Shown here in pieces: positions 8,536 through 16,910 of a DNA stretch of 64,000 bases; positions within the stretch are counted from its first letter, which is position 1; each line of letters starts with the position of its first letter. Origin of the DNA: Pedococcus sp031456495 (GTDB lineage: Bacteria > Actinomycetota > Actinomycetes > Actinomycetales > Dermatophilaceae); the NCBI RefSeq assembly GCF_031456495.1, contig NZ_JAVDUW010000002.1:806001-870000 (forward strand). Reading direction: 5' to 3'. A program made the position numbers and the translations under genes. The notes under the pieces are model-generated. The model did no database searches, was not told the DNA's origin, and was given only the letters and a program-made list of their open reading frames with translations.

Positions 8536-9737
8536 CCACCGACCTGCCCGAGCCCACGACCGGGCGCCCGCGCCCGGGCCAGCTGACCTTCTCGGCGCCC
8601 CGCCGGGGCAAGCCTCCGCGCCACCTCGCCGACCTCACGCCGGCCGAGCGCAAGGAGGCCGTCGAGGCCCTCGGCCACAAGGGCTTCCGCGCCAAGCAGC
8701 TGTCGACCCACTACTTCGAGCGGCTCGTGGAGTCGCCGGAGGAGATGACCGACCTGCCCAAGGCGATCCGCGACGACCTCGTCCGCGACCTGCTGCCGCC
8801 ACTGCTCACCCCGCTCGTCCAGCGCACGGCCGACGACGGCGCCACCATCAAGTCGGCCTGGCGGCTGCACGACGGTGCGATCGTCGAGTCGGTGCTCATG
8901 CGGTACCCGCGCCGGGTGACCATCTGCATCTCCAGCCAGGCCGGCTGCGGCATGAACTGCCCGTTCTGCGCGACGGGCCAGGCCGGCCTCACCCGCAACA
9001 TGTCCGCCGCCGAGATCGTCGAGCAGGTGGTGTATGCCGCGCGGCAGCTGCGCCGCGGCGACCTGGCCCCCAGCGTGGGCGCCTCCGAGGGCGCCGAGCT
9101 CGGCGACGAGGACGGACCGGCCGAGGTCGCCGGCCCCACCCGGATCTCGAACGTCGTCTTCATGGGCATGGGCGAGGCGCTGGCCAACTACAAGGCCGCC
9201 ATCGGCGCGATCCGCCGCATGACCGACCCCGCCCCCGACGGGCTCGGCATGTCGGCCCGCGGGATCACGATGTCGACGGTCGGGCTCGTGCCGGCCATCG
9301 ACAAGCTGGCCGGCGAGGGCATCCCGGTCACGCTGGCCCTGTCGCTGCACGCCCCCGACGACGAGCTGCGCAACGAGCTCGTGCCGATCAACACCCGGTG
9401 GAAGGTGGACGAGGCCCTCGACGCCGCCCACCGCTACTACGAGACCACCGGGCGCCGCGTCAGCATCGAGTACGCCCTGATCCGCGACATCAACGACCAG
9501 GCGTGGCGCGCGGACCTGCTCGGCGAGAAGCTCGCCGCCCGGGGCCGCGGCTGGGTGCACGTCAACCCGATCCCGCTCAACCCGACACCCGGGTCGAAGT
9601 GGACGGCATCGCGTCCCGGCGTGGAGCAGCAGTTCGTCGAGCGGCTGCGTGCCCACGGCGTCCCGACGACGATCCGCGACACCCGCGGGCAGGACATCGA
9701 CGGGGCCTGCGGCCAGCTGGCTGCCGCCACCGCCTAG
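8532..9737 (+). CDS. rlmN: 23S rRNA (adenine2503-C2)/tRNA methyltransferase, radical SAM
   Basis: RlmN methylates A2503 of 23S rRNA (and tRNA A37) by a radical-SAM mechanism. The CxxxCxxC cluster is CGMNCPFC, followed by ATGQAGLTRN. GMGEALANY and SLHAPDDELRNELVPIN are strongly conserved, and the C-terminal DTRGQDIDGACGQL carries the second catalytic cysteine. At 401 residues it is slightly long because of an acidic insert around residue 185 (EGAELGDEDG). GTG at 8532 overlaps the cdsA stop, so the genes are translationally coupled. Confidence 0.97.
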   Translation: MTTDLPEPTTGRPRPGQLTFSAPRRGKPPRHLADLTPAERKEAVEALGHKGFRAKQLSTHYFERLVESPEEMTDLPKAIRDDLVRDLLPPLLTPLVQRTADDGATIKSAWRLHDGAIVESVLMRYPRRVTICISSQAGCGMNCPFCATGQAGLTRNMSAAEIVEQVVYAARQLRRGDLAPSVGASEGAELGDEDGPAEVAGPTRISNVVFMGMGEALANYKAAIGAIRRMTDPAPDGLGMSARGITMSTVGLVPAIDKLAGEGIPVTLALSLHAPDDELRNELVPINTRWKVDEALDAAHRYYETTGRRVSIEYALIRDINDQAWRADLLGEKLAARGRGWVHVNPIPLNPTPGSKWTASRPGVEQQFVERLRAHGVPTTIRDTRGQDIDGACGQLAAATA

Positions 9738-9744
9738 GCGGGCC

Positions 9745-10236
9745 TCACCAGGTCCCGGCCGGCCCCCGACCGTCGCCGCCCCGACCGTCGGGCCGTCGAC
9801 CCCGGTCGTCACCGCCCGCGCCATCAGGGTCCCCGACGTCAGGGCCCGCGCTGCCGGCGGGTGGGTCGGTGGCTGCGTCGTCCTGCACCGGCAGGTGCCC
9901 GTGCAGGCCCTGCTCGGCATACGCCTCGCGCTCGGACTCGGGCAGGGACTGCCAGTGCTCCAGGCCGGACTCCACGAGGGGCTCGAGGAAGGCCTGGAAG
10001 TCGCCGCTGAAGGCGAGCTCACGCAGGGAGGCCCGCCCGTCGACGACCTCCGCCATGCGGCGCCGCAGCCCCGGGTCCTCGGTGACCTCGGCCAGCCGGC
10101 GCAGGTTCTCCCGGACCAGCCGGTCTAGCGCGGGGTTCGCCGCCCCCGCGTGGGGCAGCAGCGGCGGCCGCCCGGACCCGGCAGGGTCGGGGGTGCTGCC
10201 GCTGCCGGGTCCGGGCGCCGTGCCGTCGGCGCTCAC
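9745..10236 (-). CDS. Hypothetical protein, third gene of WXG100-like trio
   Basis: This 163-residue protein has a proline/glycine-rich start, a helical charged middle (LVRENLRRLAEVTEDPGLRRRM... LRELAFSGDFQAFLEPLVESG) and a low-complexity Gly/Asp/Arg tail. I recognise no family. Its ATG overlaps the stop of the 250-residue WXG100-like gene by 4 nt, so they are co-translated. It could be a chaperone or cognate partner of that protein; this is inference from position only. Confidence 0.7.
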   Translation of the reverse strand: MSADGTAPGPGSGSTPDPAGSGRPPLLPHAGAANPALDRLVRENLRRLAEVTEDPGLRRRMAEVVDGRASLRELAFSGDFQAFLEPLVESGLEHWQSLPESEREAYAEQGLHGHLPVQDDAATDPPAGSAGPDVGDPDGAGGDDRGRRPDGRGGDGRGPAGTW

Positions 10237-10985
10237 CCGTCCACCAGGTTGTTGATGTACCCGTGGGACGCGATCTGCACCACCTGGGTCGACTTCACCA
10301 GGCCCAGGGTCGCCGGGAAGACGGCCATGATGCCGTCGGCCAGCTGGAAGGCCGTCTCCATCGCGCCGATCGCGTCGTTGACGAGCGAGATCGCGAAGGT
10401 CACGCCGGCGCCGACCCCGGCGGCCCCGAGCAGGCCGCCGATCCCGGTCCAGCTGCCCGCGGCTGCGGCGGCGAGGGCGATGCAGATGCCGATGAGGGCG
10501 TCCATGAGCGACTCGACGATGTTCTCGACGGCCGTGTAGCAGTGGCGGATGCCGAAGGCCGTCGTGTCACAGTCGTCGGCGAGGGACTGCAGGTTGTCCT
10601 TCATCGTGTCGAGCTGGGCGGTCAGGCCGGCGAAGTAGACCTCCATGGCCTCGGCCGCCTCGCCGGTCCAGTCCTGGCGGGCCACCTGGACCTGCCCGCT
10701 GATCCCGGTGGCCAGCGAGCCGCAGAAGTCACCCAGGTTGCGGGCCGCGGCGGCGCACGTCGCCACCTCGTCCCAGTTGCCGGCCAGCTTGTCGGCCCAG
10801 TACGCCGGGATGTCCTCGCCGCTCACGAGCTCGAAGGCCTTCCAGCCGAAGTGGCCGAGCGAGGGGATCCGGCCGACGAATCCGGTGATGGTGTCCCACT
10901 CCTCGCCGATGGGCTGCGAGGGGTAGGGCGTGATGAGGTTCGCCGCAGGGTAGCCGCCTCCGCCTCCGTCGAGGGCCGCCCGCAT
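10233..10985 (-). CDS. WXG100-superfamily-like protein, putative type VII secretion substrate
   Basis: In this 250-residue protein, residues of about 60-140 form two predicted helices joined by DWTGEAAEAM, the WXG turn of ESX substrates, with a long heptad-like helix after it (FAGLTAQLDTMKDNLQSLADDCD). The C-terminal half holds two alanine/glycine-rich hydrophobic segments separated by VNDAIGAMETAFQLADG. No known toxin domain is visible. It is the middle gene of a three-gene minus-strand unit, starting 1 bp after the stop of the EspC-like gene. No EccC, EccD or other secretion machinery genes occur in the window. Confidence 0.7.
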   Translation of the reverse strand: MRAALDGGGGGYPAANLITPYPSQPIGEEWDTITGFVGRIPSLGHFGWKAFELVSGEDIPAYWADKLAGNWDEVATCAAAARNLGDFCGSLATGISGQVQVARQDWTGEAAEAMEVYFAGLTAQLDTMKDNLQSLADDCDTTAFGIRHCYTAVENIVESLMDALIGICIALAAAAAGSWTGIGGLLGAAGVGAGVTFAISLVNDAIGAMETAFQLADGIMAVFPATLGLVKSTQVVQIASHGYINNLVDG

Positions 10986-10986
10986 G

Positions 10987-11334
10987 TCAGTGGCTCCAGT
11001 ACGCGCGGTCGAGGCGGACGGCGGCGTCGTGGTCGAGCTGCCGGTAGAGCCTGGCCGCCTGGCGCAGGCCCGTCCCGGAGTCGCCGACCACGCGCTCGAG
11101 GTCGGTGAAGAACTCCGACAGGGCGCCGTCGAGGTCGTAGATCCAGCCGATGAAGCTGGTCATCACCGCCCCGCCGTCCCCCTCGAGCTTGAGGTTGGCC
11201 GCGGCATACGACCGCGCCTCGCCGCACTGGGTCCCGTAGTCGACCAGCTTCGAGCCCATGGCGCGCACCACCTCGGGCTCGACCCTGAACCGCTCGGAGT
11301 GCCCGCCCCCGCCATGTCCGTCGTTGGTCTGCAT
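10987..11334 (-). CDS. EspC/WXG100-like small protein
   Basis: The 115-residue protein starts MQTNDGHGGGGHSERFRVEPEVVRAM and continues as an antiparallel helical hairpin with the W at FIGWIYDLDG, resembling EspC-like ESX secretion-associated proteins of about 100 residues. The ATG at 11334 follows a GGAGGAGCAG-type ribosome site on the minus strand. It leads the trio at 9745-11334 and is divergent from purU. Secretion is inferred from family resemblance only. Confidence 0.65.
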   Translation of the reverse strand: MQTNDGHGGGGHSERFRVEPEVVRAMGSKLVDYGTQCGEARSYAAANLKLEGDGGAVMTSFIGWIYDLDGALSEFFTDLERVVGDSGTGLRQAARLYRQLDHDAAVRLDRAYWSH

Positions 11335-11448
11335 GCCCTGCTCCTCCCCTGCGTGTCTGCGTCGAACCCTCGCACCACCTCCGACGCCCGACAATGGGGA
11401 GGCCTCCCCGGGCGTGGACGGACCGGCCGGGCGGGCGTGGGCGCGCCC

Positions 11449-11454
11449 TACGCT
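11449..11454 (+). promoter_or_regulatory. -10 element TACGCT, leaderless start of purU
   Basis: TACGCT ends 6 nt before GTG 11461. This spacing favours that start over the in-frame GTG at 11455, which would lie upstream of the expected transcript start. Confidence 0.5.
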
Positions 11455-11460
11455 GTGGCC

Positions 11461-12348
11461 GTGCAGCACCAGCCCGTCCCCGCAGGTCCCGACGCCGGCC
11501 GCGAGTTCGTCCTCACGGTCTCCTGCCCCGACCAGCGCGGCATCGTCCACGCCGTCACCGGGGTGGCCCTCGACCTGGCGATGACGATCGTCGACAGCCA
11601 GCAGTTCGCCGACGCGTCGTCGGGGGAGTTCCACCTGCGGATGCACCTGGCCCGCGAGGGGGAGCCCCTCGACGTCGCGGAGGTGGAGGCGGCCGTGGCG
11701 CCCCTGGCGCAGCGGTTCGCGATGACGGCCGCCGTCCACGACCTCGCCCGCCGCCCGCGGGTGCTGGTCCTGGTGAGCCGGCAGGGGCACTGCCTCAACG
11801 ACGTGCTGTTCCGCGTCCAGACCGGGTCGCTGCCGATCGAGGTGCCGGCGATCGTGTCGAACCACGAGGACTTCCGCGAGCTCGCCGCGTGGCACGGGGT
11901 GCCGTTCCACCACGTGCCCGTCACGCCTGCGACGAAGCCGGCTGCGGAGGACGAGCTGCGCCGGCTGGTCCGCGAGCACGACGCCGACACGATCGCGCTG
12001 GCACGGTACATGCAGGTCCTGTCGCCGCAGCTGTGCGCGGACTTCCCGGGCCGGGTCATCAACATCCACCACTCGCTGCTGCCGAGCTTCAAGGGCGCCA
12101 AGCCGTACACCCAGGCGCACGACCGCGGCGTGAAGGTGATCGGCGCGACGGCCCACTACGTCACCGAGGACCTGGACGAGGGCCCGATCATCGAGCAGGA
12201 CTTCCGCCGGGTCGACCACCGGATGACGCCCGCGGAGCTGGCGTCGGTCGGGCAGGAGCTGGAGGCGATGGCGTTCGCGCGTGCCCTGCGCTGGCACGCC
12301 GAGCACCGGGTGGTGCTGCGCGGCCGCCGCACCATCGTCTTCGACTGA
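11461..12348 (+). CDS. purU: Formyltetrahydrofolate deformylase
   Basis: PurU hydrolyses 10-formyl-THF to formate and THF, balancing one-carbon pools and feeding formate to PurT-type purine synthesis. The N-terminal ACT domain (about 15-90, starting FVLTVSCPDQRGIVHAVTG) precedes a formyl-transferase-fold domain with SNHEDFRELA, INIHHSLLPSFKGAKPY and the catalytic-region sequence TAHYVTEDLDEGPII. The length of 295 residues is normal. The last codons and stop are part of a 33-bp direct repeat described separately. It is divergent from the WXG100-like trio. Confidence 0.96.
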   Translation: MQHQPVPAGPDAGREFVLTVSCPDQRGIVHAVTGVALDLAMTIVDSQQFADASSGEFHLRMHLAREGEPLDVAEVEAAVAPLAQRFAMTAAVHDLARRPRVLVLVSRQGHCLNDVLFRVQTGSLPIEVPAIVSNHEDFRELAAWHGVPFHHVPVTPATKPAAEDELRRLVREHDADTIALARYMQVLSPQLCADFPGRVINIHHSLLPSFKGAKPYTQAHDRGVKVIGATAHYVTEDLDEGPIIEQDFRRVDHRMTPAELASVGQELEAMAFARALRWHAEHRVVLRGRRTIVFD

Positions 12349-12453
12349 CGACGACAGCCCGAGGATCGCAGCGAGCGCCAGCGAGCGAGGACCGGAGGGC
12401 GGAGGAGTCGGTCGCATGGGTTCGACTGACGACGACAGCCCGAGGATCGCAGC
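12340..12453. repeat. 33-bp direct repeat that includes the purU stop codon
   Basis: Identical 33-bp copies lie at 12340-12372 and 12421-12453, separated by 48 bp. Copy 1 contains the last two codons and stop of purU; copy 2 lies wholly downstream. The intervening 48 bp is GAGCGAG-rich. The arrangement looks like a small insertion flanked by a duplicated target, or a replication-slippage product. Confidence 0.85.
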
Positions 12454-12460
12454 CACGGCG

Positions 12461-13573
12461 TCAGGAGGTCGGGGGAGCCATCCCGTCGACGATGACGGCG
12501 GCGGCCTCCTCGACGGTGTCGACCAGGTGGACGGCGGCCCCGAGCCCGCGGCCACGCCCGAGGGCCTGCACGGCCGACCAGACCGGCACCGTGTCGGTCC
12601 AGTACTCGTGGCCGACGAGCACGAGCCGAGGGAGGACGACCTCCCCGGTGGCGTAGTACAGCGGAGTCACCGCCTGGAACACCTCCTGCACCGTGCCGGC
12701 CGCACCCTCGAGGACGACGAGCCCCGCGGTGCACCGGGCGAGCAGGCCGTCCTCGCGGATCGCGTTCGAGAAGTACTTCGCGACGGCGTCGCAGAACACG
12801 TTCGGCGGCTCGTGCCCGTAGAACCACGTGGGGATGCCGATGCTGGCCGGGGTGTCGCGGCGGGCCAGGCCGTCACGCACCTGCAGCGCCAGCCGGGCCC
12901 ACTCGGTGATCGAGGGACGGAAGGACGGGACGGCCCCGAGCCGCTCCAGCGCCTCCGCGAGGGCGGCTCCGTCGGTCGCCAGGGCGCCGAGGTTCGCGGC
13001 CTCCATGGCGCCCGGCCCTCCGCCGGTGGCGACCATGAGCCCCGCGGTCGCCAGCGCGTGGCCGCAGGCTGCCGCCCGGGCGTACGAGGTGGAGCCCCGC
13101 GCGAGGGCGTGCCCGCCCATGACGCCCACGACCGGCCGGCCCGCGATGAACTCGGTGAGGGCGTCCGTGACCGAGTCGTCGTGGATCGCGCGCAGCAGGG
13201 TGACGAACGCGTCGTGCCGCAGCGAGCCGCGGCGGGTCCACCGGTAGGCGCGGGCGTCGGGGGTGACGTCGTAGCCGCCCTCGTCGAGGCCGGCATACAG
13301 CTCCTGCGGGCTGTACAGCCGCGAGCGGTAGGGGTCGACGGGCGCCCGGGGGTCGGTGGGGAAGACGAGGGCGTGGTGCTTGCCCAGGTGCGCGTTGAGG
13401 GCGGGGGACAGGCGTCCGCCGAGGACCACGAGCCCGGCGACGTCCGTGCGTGCGAGCAGCCGGTCCTCGTATGCCGTGAGGTCCAGGTCCTGCAGCCGCA
13501 GGCCGGACAACGGCGCGCCGGAGTCGAGGGCCGACTCGAGGTCGGTGAGGGTCTCGATCTCCTCCGGCTCCAC
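12461..13573 (-). CDS. LOG-family / TIGR00730-like nucleotide-binding protein
   Basis: This 370-residue protein has a Rossmann-like fold. It shows VVGVMGGHALARGS, then ATGGGPGAMEAANLGA, the lysine-decarboxylase-like (LOG) signature PGGxGTxxE replaced here by VVLEGAAGTVQEVFQ. Classical LOG proteins release cytokinin bases from nucleotide 5'-monophosphates. The N-terminal 120 residues and the altered second motif suggest a divergent subgroup with unknown substrate. GTG at 13573 is supported by TACAGT 6 nt upstream on the minus strand. The frame is open further upstream but overlaps the next gene. Confidence 0.8.
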   Translation of the reverse strand: MEPEEIETLTDLESALDSGAPLSGLRLQDLDLTAYEDRLLARTDVAGLVVLGGRLSPALNAHLGKHHALVFPTDPRAPVDPYRSRLYSPQELYAGLDEGGYDVTPDARAYRWTRRGSLRHDAFVTLLRAIHDDSVTDALTEFIAGRPVVGVMGGHALARGSTSYARAAACGHALATAGLMVATGGGPGAMEAANLGALATDGAALAEALERLGAVPSFRPSITEWARLALQVRDGLARRDTPASIGIPTWFYGHEPPNVFCDAVAKYFSNAIREDGLLARCTAGLVVLEGAAGTVQEVFQAVTPLYYATGEVVLPRLVLVGHEYWTDTVPVWSAVQALGRGRGLGAAVHLVDTVEEAAAVIVDGMAPPTS

Positions 13574-13579
13574 GGGGCG

Positions 13580-13585
13580 ACTGTA
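13580..13585 (-). promoter_or_regulatory. -10 element TACAGT, leaderless start of the LOG-family gene
   Basis: On the minus strand TACAGT is followed by 6 nt and then GTG at 13573. It fixes the start of a gene whose frame stays open upstream. Confidence 0.5.
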
Positions 13586-13595
13586 GGGCGCCGGC

Positions 13596-13985
13596 TCAGA
13601 CGTTGCCGAGGATGCGGTCGACGGCGATCTCGACCACGACGCGGGCGGGGTTCTCGCGGGGCGTCCGGTAGCGGGCGGCATACCGCTGCACGGCGTCGGC
13701 GACGGCCTCTGGCTCGGTGCGCACGGTTGCCACGCCCTCCAGCGCGATCCAGTGGCGCCCCTCCACCTGGCAGACGACGGCCCGGCCCCCGAGGGCGGCG
13801 TTGCGCGCCTTGCGGGACTCCCCGCTCGTGATGACCCGGACCAGGCGCCGCTCGCCGTCCCAGGTGAAGCCGACCGGGACCACGTGGGGCGAGCCGTCCG
13901 GGCGCAGCGTCGTCAGCGTCGCCAGGTGGCGCTCGGTGAGGAAGTCGAGCGCGGCTGGGGACAGGGCTGCGGGGTCGAGGGCCAC
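13596..13985 (-). CDS. PNPOx-fold F420/FMN-dependent flavoprotein
   Basis: This 129-residue split-barrel protein shows TERHLATLTTLRPDGSPHVVPVGF at the N-terminus and SRKARNA with RAVVCQVEG in the middle. This pattern belongs to the actinobacterial PPOX class of F420-dependent reductases. Cofactor assignment (F420 versus FMN) is inferred from the subfamily look. GTG at 13985 has CACACT 6 nt upstream. The gene lies 22 bp from the LOG-family gene on the same strand, but each has its own -10-like element. Confidence 0.82.
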   Translation of the reverse strand: MALDPAALSPAALDFLTERHLATLTTLRPDGSPHVVPVGFTWDGERRLVRVITSGESRKARNAALGGRAVVCQVEGRHWIALEGVATVRTEPEAVADAVQRYAARYRTPRENPARVVVEIAVDRILGNV

Positions 13986-13991
13986 GCGGTC

Positions 13992-13997
13992 AGTGTG
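13992..13997 (-). promoter_or_regulatory. -10 element CACACT, leaderless start of the PNPOx-fold gene
   Basis: CACACT on the minus strand ends 6 nt before the GTG at 13985. Confidence 0.45.
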
Positions 13998-13999
13998 TC

Positions 14000-15439
14000 C
14001 TAGTGCCCGGTCAGCGCCGACAGCGCCCGCCCCAGGCGCGCCGGCCGGCCCGTGCGCGACTCCTCGGCGTCTGCCGCGGAGGCGAGCCGGAGCCCGGCGT
14101 TGACGCCGAGCCAGCGCAGCGGCTCGGGCTCCCAGCGGCGGCTGCGGTGCCCGACCCAGGGCAGCTCGGTCACCGGGGTCCGCCGCCCCAGGACGAGGTC
14201 GGCCAGGGTGCGGCCGGCGAGGTTGGTCGCGGCGACCCCGTCACCGACGTAGCCGCCGGCCCAGCCCAGGCCCGTGGCGGGGTCGTACCCGACCGAGGGG
14301 TGCCAGTCGCGCGCGATGCCCAGCGGGCCGCCCCATGCGTGGGTGAAGTTCACGCCGGTGAGCTGCGGCAGCATTCCGGTGAGGGTGGCGTGCAGGTCGG
14401 CGAACACCCGCTCCTCGTGGTCGTACCCGGGTCGGATGCGGGAACCGAAGTGGTACGGGGCGCCCCTGCCACCGAACGCGATCCGGTCGTCGACGGTGCG
14501 CTGCCCGTAGACGATGACGTGCCGGTGGTCGCTGAAGACCTCGTGCCCGGCGAGGCCGATCGAGTCCCACACCCCGGGCGCCAGCGGCTCGGTCGCCACC
14601 ATGAGCGAGTAGACCGGGGCCACCACGCGGCGCTGGCCGGGCAGTCGTGCCGTCCACGCCTCGGTGGCGCGGATGACGTGCCGGGCGGTGACGGTGCGGC
14701 CGTCCTCGAGGACCACCCCGCCGGGGGCGAGGTCGGCGACGCGGGAGCGCTCCAGCACCCGTCCTCCGCGCTCGCGGACGGCGCGGGCGAGGCCGTCGGC
14801 CAGCCAGCGCGGGTGCACGCGGGCACAGTGCGGGTTGAACGTGGCGCCGTGGACGTCGGTGGCGGCCAGCCGTTCGGCTGCCTCGCCCGCGTCGAGCCAT
14901 CGAGTGCCCATGCCCCACTCGTCGGAGTGCCGCACCTCGGCACGGCCGCGCTCGGCCTGCGCGGAGGACCGGGCCAGCGCGAGGGTGCCGCCCTTGCGGA
15001 ATCCGCAGTCGACCCCGACGGATTCCGTGGCGCGACCGACCTCGTCGACGGTGTCGCGCAGGGCGTCCAGCATGGCCGAGGCCGCAGCGCGACCCGACCG
15101 GCGGGCGAGGGTCTCCGGCGACACCGGCCACAGCGCCGACACCCAGCCGCCGTTGCGCCCGCTCGCGCCGAAGCCGACGTGCTCGGCCTCGAGCACCACG
15201 ACGTCGAGCGAGGGCTCGGCCGCCAGGAGGTAGAACGCCGTCCACAGGCCGGTGAAGCCGCCGCCCACGACGACGACGTCCGCTGAGGGGGGCACGTCGG
15301 CTGGGGTCGACACCGCCGGGGAGCCGGCCGTCGCGGGAGCGGGCACGGCCGCAGCGGCCGGTCCCGTCGCGGACGACGGAACCGGCTGCGCGGCATACGG
15401 ATCCGGTGTGGCGGTCGCCCACCACAAGGGCTCGGTCAC
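14000..15439 (-). CDS. FAD-dependent amine oxidoreductase (gamma-glutamylputrescine oxidase/DAO-like)
   Basis: In this 479-residue protein a 45-residue Ala/Pro-rich N-terminal tail is followed by the dinucleotide-binding VVVVGGGFTGLWTAFYL and VLEAEHVGFGASGRNGGWV, the DAO-family signature shared with PuuB and related amine oxidases. The C-terminal WAGGYVGDGVAATNLAGRTLADLV closes the FAD site. Its genomic partners (aminotransferase, Lrp regulator, divergent aminobutyraldehyde dehydrogenase and Pot transporter) point to oxidation of a polyamine or a derivative. It follows the aminotransferase by 31 bp on the minus strand. Confidence 0.85.
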   Translation of the reverse strand: MTEPLWWATATPDPYAAQPVPSSATGPAAAAVPAPATAGSPAVSTPADVPPSADVVVVGGGFTGLWTAFYLLAAEPSLDVVVLEAEHVGFGASGRNGGWVSALWPVSPETLARRSGRAAASAMLDALRDTVDEVGRATESVGVDCGFRKGGTLALARSSAQAERGRAEVRHSDEWGMGTRWLDAGEAAERLAATDVHGATFNPHCARVHPRWLADGLARAVRERGGRVLERSRVADLAPGGVVLEDGRTVTARHVIRATEAWTARLPGQRRVVAPVYSLMVATEPLAPGVWDSIGLAGHEVFSDHRHVIVYGQRTVDDRIAFGGRGAPYHFGSRIRPGYDHEERVFADLHATLTGMLPQLTGVNFTHAWGGPLGIARDWHPSVGYDPATGLGWAGGYVGDGVAATNLAGRTLADLVLGRRTPVTELPWVGHRSRRWEPEPLRWLGVNAGLRLASAADAEESRTGRPARLGRALSALTGH

Positions 15440-15470
15440 GTGGTTCCCGGTGTCGGGGGAAGGGGGCTCG

Positions 15471-16910
15471 TCAGAGGTGCTTCTCGGCGTCCTTGAGGAC
15501 CGACCGGAGACGGCTCTCGATGTCGTCGAACTCCGCCTGCCCGATGATCAGCGGCGGGGCGAGCTGGATCACCGGGTCGCCGCGGTCGTCGGCACGGCAG
15601 TAGATGCCGGCGTCGAAGAGCGCCTTCGACAGGTAGCCGCGCAGGAGCCGCTCGGACTCCTCGTCGTTGAACGTCTCGCGGGTCTCCTTGTCCTTGACGA
15701 GCTCGATGCCGTAGAAGTACCCGGCGCCGCGCACGTCGCCGACGATCGGCAGGTCGAGCAGCTTCTCCAGGGTGGCGCGGAACCGCGGGGCGTTGTCCTT
15801 GACGTGGTCGTTGAGGCCCTCGCGCTCGAAGATGTCGAGGTTCTCCATCGCGACCGCGGCCGACACCGGGTGGCCACCGAAGGTGTATCCGTGCGGGAAG
15901 TAGGTCGTGCCCTTCTTGAACGGCTCGAACAGCCGGTCGCTGGCGATCATCGCGCCGATGGGGGAGTAGCCGGAGGTCATGCCCTTGGCGCAGGTGATGA
16001 TGTCCGGCACGTAGTTGAAGTCGTCGCACGCGAACATCGAGCCGATCCGGCCGAATGCGCAGATGACCTCGTCGGACACGAGCAGCACGTCGTACTCGTC
16101 GCAGATCTCGCGCACCCGCTCGAAGTACCCGGGCGGCGGCGGGAAGCAGCCACCGGAGTTCTGCACCGGCTCGAGGAAGACGGCGGCGACCGTGTCGGGG
16201 CCCTCGAACTCGATGGCCTCCGCGATCCGGTCGGCGGCCCAGCGCCCGAACGCCTTGTCGTCGTCGCGCAGGTGCTCGGGAGCCCGGTAGGAGTTGGTGT
16301 TCGGGACCTTGAAGGCGCCCGGGACCAGCGGTTCGAACATCTCCTTGGCCGCCGGGATGCCGGTGATCGACAGCGCCCCCTGGGGCGTGCCGTGGTAGGC
16401 CACCGAGCGGGAGATGACCTTGTGCTTGGTCGGCTTGCCGACGAGCTTCCAGTACTGCTTGGCGAGCTTCCAGGCGGTCTCGACCGCCTCGCCGCCACCG
16501 GTGGTGAAGAAGACGCGGTTGAGGTCGCCGGGGGCGCCGGCGGCGAGGCGCTCGGCGAGCTCGATGGCCTTGGGGTGGGCGTAGGACCAGAGCGGGAAGA
16601 ACGCGAGGTCCTTGGCCTGGCGGGCGGCCGCCTCGGCGAGCTCGGTGCGGCCGTGGCCGACCTGGACGACGAACAGCCCGGCGAGGCCGTCGATGTACTC
16701 GTTGCCCCGGTCGTCCCAGATCTTGTGGCCCTCACCGCGCACGATGATGGGCACGCTGTGGGCCAGGCCGCCCTCGCTGCGGTCCTCGAACACCGAGTGC
16801 CGCGTGAAGTGCATCCACAGGTGGTCGCGAGCGGCCTCGGAGTAGAGGGCGCCGGACGGCGTGCGCAGGTCGGACGAGGGTTCGTAGGCGGCAGTGGGCT
16901 CAGTGGTCAT
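15471..16910 (-). CDS. Class III aminotransferase, putrescine/GABA-type
   Basis: This 479-residue PLP enzyme of fold type I (omega-transaminase) has FFTTGGGEAVETAWKLA at the phosphate-binding loop, LVSDEVICAFGRIG with the cofactor aspartate, and ITCAKGMTSGY with the Schiff-base lysine. The sequence style matches the SpuC/putrescine-pyruvate aminotransferase group, which makes 4-aminobutyraldehyde; a role in GABA transamination is also possible. No separate GABA aminotransferase is visible here, so one enzyme might do both. Its ATG overlaps the end of the Lrp gene by 4 nt. Confidence 0.9.
   Translation of the reverse strand: MTTEPTAAYEPSSDLRTPSGALYSEAARDHLWMHFTRHSVFEDRSEGGLAHSVPIIVRGEGHKIWDDRGNEYIDGLAGLFVVQVGHGRTELAEAAARQAKDLAFFPLWSYAHPKAIELAERLAAGAPGDLNRVFFTTGGGEAVETAWKLAKQYWKLVGKPTKHKVISRSVAYHGTPQGALSITGIPAAKEMFEPLVPGAFKVPNTNSYRAPEHLRDDDKAFGRWAADRIAEAIEFEGPDTVAAVFLEPVQNSGGCFPPPPGYFERVREICDEYDVLLVSDEVICAFGRIGSMFACDDFNYVPDIITCAKGMTSGYSPIGAMIASDRLFEPFKKGTTYFPHGYTFGGHPVSAAVAMENLDIFEREGLNDHVKDNAPRFRATLEKLLDLPIVGDVRGAGYFYGIELVKDKETRETFNDEESERLLRGYLSKALFDAGIYCRADDRGDPVIQLAPPLIIGQAEFDDIESRLRSVLKDAEKHL

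Noticed and set aside
10233..10985. Toxin domain at the C-terminus of the WXG100-like protein
   Set aside because: The C-terminal half shows only hydrophobic Ala/Gly-rich segments, and no nuclease, ADP-ribosyltransferase or peptidase motif is visible.
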